Origin: Vibrio maritimus
GTDB taxonomy: Bacteria > Pseudomonadota > Gammaproteobacteria > Enterobacterales > Vibrionaceae
Direction: 5' to 3'
Length of the DNA stretch: 64,000 bases
Assembly: GCA_000755425.1 (NCBI GenBank)
Contig: BBMT01000005.1
Location: 1-64,000, forward strand
This document shows, in pieces, positions 61,869 through 64,000 of this stretch. The translations under genes and the position numbers were made by a program. How positions within the stretch are numbered: position 1 is the first letter of the stretch; every line of letters starts with the position of its first letter. The notes under the pieces are model-generated. The model did not search any database. It worked only from the letters and a program-made list of their open reading frames with translations, and was not told the DNA's origin.

Positions 61869-63221
61869 TTAGCTGGCCGCAAATAATTGCTGATGCATCT
61901 TCTGCGCATAGCCATCGGTCATAGCCGAAATATAGTCGGCGATAACGCGCATTCCATCGTCATGCTGGCCACAGGCTTTTCTCCACAACTGACACGTTGA
62001 CTCAGGTAACAACCTCTCAGGATCGGCGCTAAAGGCCTCAAACAAATCCATAATGATCTGCTGTCCTTTGTACTCAAAAATCTGCACTCTTGGAACCTGA
62101 ATTACAAACTGGCTAACGAACTGTTTGAGCACATCGAGCACCGCTGCCATCCCTTCTTCAAGATAGGCGTTATAAGCCAATAGCGGACTTTCAAATTGGC
62201 TGTCTGGTACCGGCTCGACTCTAATACTGGTCAGTAGCGCATTAACGATGCCGCCAATGGCATCTTTGCGCTCATAATGCTTACCGGAGAACAATAGCTC
62301 TGAGATAGAATCAATATTTTGGGTCAACCAGTTTGGCTCGAGATTTCTTAACGCCTCTGCTGCACTTTGCTGCCATCGCTGCTTATCAATAAGCTCCAGC
62401 ACAATCGCATCTTCTAAATCATGGACGCCGTAAGCGATGTCGTCAGCGAGCTCCATAATGGAACAATCAAGCGACTTAAACCGAGTTTTACGATGACCTA
62501 GTGGAGATGTCTGCTGCGCGCGCATGGTCTGAAATAGCGCCTTGTCGGGCGGGGTTAACGGCTGAAAAACCCAATCGAACTGTACCGAATCTTTATCGTA
62601 GATACCTTTTGCAGGCGACCAGTCTTTGGCTTTTAACTGGCGCTGATTGGCCACCGTATGAGGCTGCTTGTCTGAGCGTGTCTGGCTGATAAACGCAGGG
62701 TATTTTAAAAGCCCCAACAAGGCTCTTCGGGTTAGGTTCATTCCGTGGGCTTCAGTGTACGGCTCTAACTGGGTCACAATACGAAACGTTTGGGCATTAC
62801 CCTCAAAGCCGCCGTATTCTCGCATCATGTAGTTCAGCGCGACTTCACCGCCATGGCCATAGGGTGGGTGACCAATGTCGTGCGCCAGACACAATGCTTC
62901 GATTAACGCGTCGCTTGGCAGTAACTCTGCGAATTGTGGCTGCTTTTGCTTGAGCTGGGCCACGATGCCAGAGCCAATCTGTGCAGCCTCCAAAGAGTGG
63001 GTTAGTCGGGTACGATGAAAGTCATTCACGCCCGTGCCGTGAACCTGCGTTTTTGCTTGTAGGCGGCGAAATGCAGCGGAGTGAAGAATGCGCGCTCGGT
63101 CGCGCTGATAAGGGTCGCGATGGTCGTTGCGACGAAGCTTGTGCTCGTCACTGTGCCTGACCTGCCAGATATCCAGTGGCTCGAGAGAAATGGCGTTTGG
63201 GGCGTCAGTACCTAATGTCAT
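61869..63221 (-). CDS. dgt: dGTPase-like HD-domain triphosphohydrolase
   Basis: A 450-residue HD-domain dNTPase. HD-domain motifs: RLTHSLEAAQIGSGI (His), CLAHDIGHPPYGHGGE (His-Asp) and MELADDIAYGVHDLEDAI (Asp). Normal length; no frame breaks. The family converts dGTP to deoxyguanosine and triphosphate; some members limit phage growth by lowering nucleotide pools. It is 14 bp after yfbR and likely co-transcribed with it. Confidence 0.93.
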   Translation of the reverse strand: MTLGTDAPNAISLEPLDIWQVRHSDEHKLRRNDHRDPYQRDRARILHSAAFRRLQAKTQVHGTGVNDFHRTRLTHSLEAAQIGSGIVAQLKQKQPQFAELLPSDALIEALCLAHDIGHPPYGHGGEVALNYMMREYGGFEGNAQTFRIVTQLEPYTEAHGMNLTRRALLGLLKYPAFISQTRSDKQPHTVANQRQLKAKDWSPAKGIYDKDSVQFDWVFQPLTPPDKALFQTMRAQQTSPLGHRKTRFKSLDCSIMELADDIAYGVHDLEDAIVLELIDKQRWQQSAAEALRNLEPNWLTQNIDSISELLFSGKHYERKDAIGGIVNALLTSIRVEPVPDSQFESPLLAYNAYLEEGMAAVLDVLKQFVSQFVIQVPRVQIFEYKGQQIIMDLFEAFSADPERLLPESTCQLWRKACGQHDDGMRVIADYISAMTDGYAQKMHQQLFAAS

Positions 63222-63235
63222 GATCTCTCCTGGTG

Positions 63236-63820
63236 CTAGCTAATTTCGTCGAGTGACAACTCGAAGCTTGGCGCAAAGGTATGGAGAAAGTAATCCATCT
63301 CAGGCGTTTTACGCTCTTGTAGTGTTTCATCCAAGCGTTTCTTTGCGAGGGCGTACTCGTGATTACCTGCACTGAGTTCTTCAAGGCATTTGAGATACGC
63401 ACAGATAGAATCGGCTTGCTTCACTATTTGTGCGTCCTCTTCATGAGCGGCGTTAGAGATCAAAAACGGCTTGAAGTCTTCTTGAAACTCTTCCGGTAGA
63501 AGTGACAAAAGTTTGTGCTCTGCGGCGGCTTCTATCTTTTTGTATTCTTTGGCGATTTCTGGGTTGTAGTATTTGACTGGCGTGGGTAAGTCACCAGTTA
63601 ATACTTCACTGGTATCGTGGTACATCGCTAAAATCGCAATGCGTTCTGGATTAGTATTGCCACCGAATTTCTTGTTTTTGATGATGGCTAGTGCATGAGC
63701 GACAAAGGCGACTTGCAGGCTGTGTTCGGAGATATTTTCTGTCGAGACTGAGCGCATGAGAGGCCAACGCTGGATCAGTTTCATGCGAGCAAGATGAGCG
63801 AAAAAGTGACTTTCTTTCAT
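63236..63820 (-). CDS. yfbR: 5'-deoxynucleotidase YfbR
   Basis: A 194-residue HD-domain protein. Motifs [17 protein letters not shown] (His) and [22 protein letters not shown] (His-Asp). It dephosphorylates deoxynucleoside 5'-monophosphates. It lies upstream of the dGTPase gene, suggesting a shared role in dNTP turnover, and downstream of alaA, an order known from Vibrio. Confidence 0.94.
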   Translation of the reverse strand: MKESHFFAHLARMKLIQRWPLMRSVSTENISEHSLQVAFVAHALAIIKNKKFGGNTNPERIAILAMYHDTSEVLTGDLPTPVKYYNPEIAKEYKKIEAAAEHKLLSLLPEEFQEDFKPFLISNAAHEEDAQIVKQADSICAYLKCLEELSAGNHEYALAKKRLDETLQERKTPEMDYFLHTFAPSFELSLDEIS

Positions 63821-63841
63821 ACAACGTTTTCCCCTTAAATC

Positions 63842-63865
63842 CGCGCCCAGTAGAGGTTGGGCGCG
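63842..63865 (-). terminator. Hairpin between alaA and yfbR
   Basis: CGCGCCCA-loop-TGGGCGCG, a strong 8-bp stem in the 82-bp gap; no long T-run, so it may be an attenuator rather than a full terminator. Confidence 0.5.
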
Positions 63866-63902
63866 TATTAAGAATAGGCTTTATTGTATCAATATGAAAG
63901 AG

Positions 63903-64000
63903 TTACTGGCTGTAGGTTGACAGGAACTTCTCAAATCGGCCAATGGCCATTTCTAGATCTTCGACGTGTGGTAGCGTCACAATTCTAAAGTGATCCGGTT
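63903..64000 (-). CDS. alaA: Alanine aminotransferase AlaA, 3' end only
   Basis: Only the last 31 codons are in the window. The C-terminus (PDHFRIVTLPHVEDLE..., ending FEKFLSTYSQ) matches the end of the AlaA/YfbQ aminotransferase family. The order alaA-yfbR is known in enteric and Vibrio genomes. The gene continues beyond 64000. Confidence 0.8.
   Translation of the reverse strand, partial: PDHFRIVTLPHVEDLEMAIGRFEKFLSTYSQ

Noticed and set aside
1..64000. Search for tRNA, rRNA, CRISPR arrays, transposases and integrases
   Set aside because: None recognised by eye; the flagellar locus has no visible integrase or tRNA target at its edges.

Overview
The window looks like chromosome I of a member of the Vibrionaceae. 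The right half carries a gene order familiar from Vibrio cholerae chromosome I: dctPQM, dctD/dctB, tig, clpP, clpX, lon, hupB, ppiD and a comEA-like gene. It is followed by a rhombosortase gene, a DTW-domain gene, a dGTPase gene, yfbR and alaA. The left half holds a Vibrio-type lateral (laf-like) flagellar system. No rRNA, tRNA, CRISPR array, transposase or integrase was recognised. The species cannot be named from the sequence alone.

Layout. (1) 1-5035: a small membrane protein gene and a fused formate dehydrogenase alpha subunit with Fe-S, GltD-like and molybdopterin modules. (2) 5016-35673: a contiguous lateral flagellar locus of about 30.6 kb. The leftward operon fliM-N-P-Q-R-flhB diverges from flgB-C-D-E-F-G-H-I-J-K-L-motY-fliE-F-G, followed by an unidentified gene (22969-23973) and flgM-flgN-flgA. 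A leftward flhA comes next, then flagellin (lafA)-fliD-fliS-fliT-fliK-fliL-fliA-motA-motB and a small membrane protein gene. In the known Vibrio parahaemolyticus system the corresponding genes are split over two loci on chromosome II and include lafK and fliH-fliI-fliJ. None of those four genes is seen here, and the position after fliG is taken by the unidentified gene. (3) 35776-44278: a 32-codon ORF, selO, then an OmpR/EnvZ-type two-component pair beside a glucose-type ABC importer (gtsABCD-like) with a likely CRP site. (4) 44279-51224: a palindromic repeat element, then the TRAP C4-dicarboxylate importer dctPQM behind a clear sigma-54 promoter, facing its DctB/DctD regulators. (5) 51225-60645: trigger factor, ClpP, ClpX, Lon, HU-beta, PpiD and a ComEA-like DNA-binding protein, with several clear terminators and a heat-shock-like promoter before lon. 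(6) 60635-64000: rhombosortase, tRNA aminocarboxypropyltransferase, dGTPase, YfbR and the 3' end of alaA.

The sequence has many single-base frame breaks, about 40 over 57 kb. They hit housekeeping genes such as tig, lon, dctB and motB as well as flagellar genes. Many lie in homopolymer runs and are repaired by adding one base. I therefore treat the broken genes as intact genes with sequencing errors. Coordinates below span the reconstructed genes.

How it works together: flhA/flhB/fliPQR form the export gate, fliMNG the rotor/switch, fliEF and the flg genes the rod, rings and hook. motA/B/Y form the stator, fliA and flgM the sigma-28/anti-sigma pair, and lafA/fliD/fliS/fliT the filament, cap and chaperones. 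Matching sigma-28-like sites precede flgM and lafA. The rest of the window is carbon uptake (C4-dicarboxylates, a hexose), formate oxidation, proteostasis and nucleotide metabolism.
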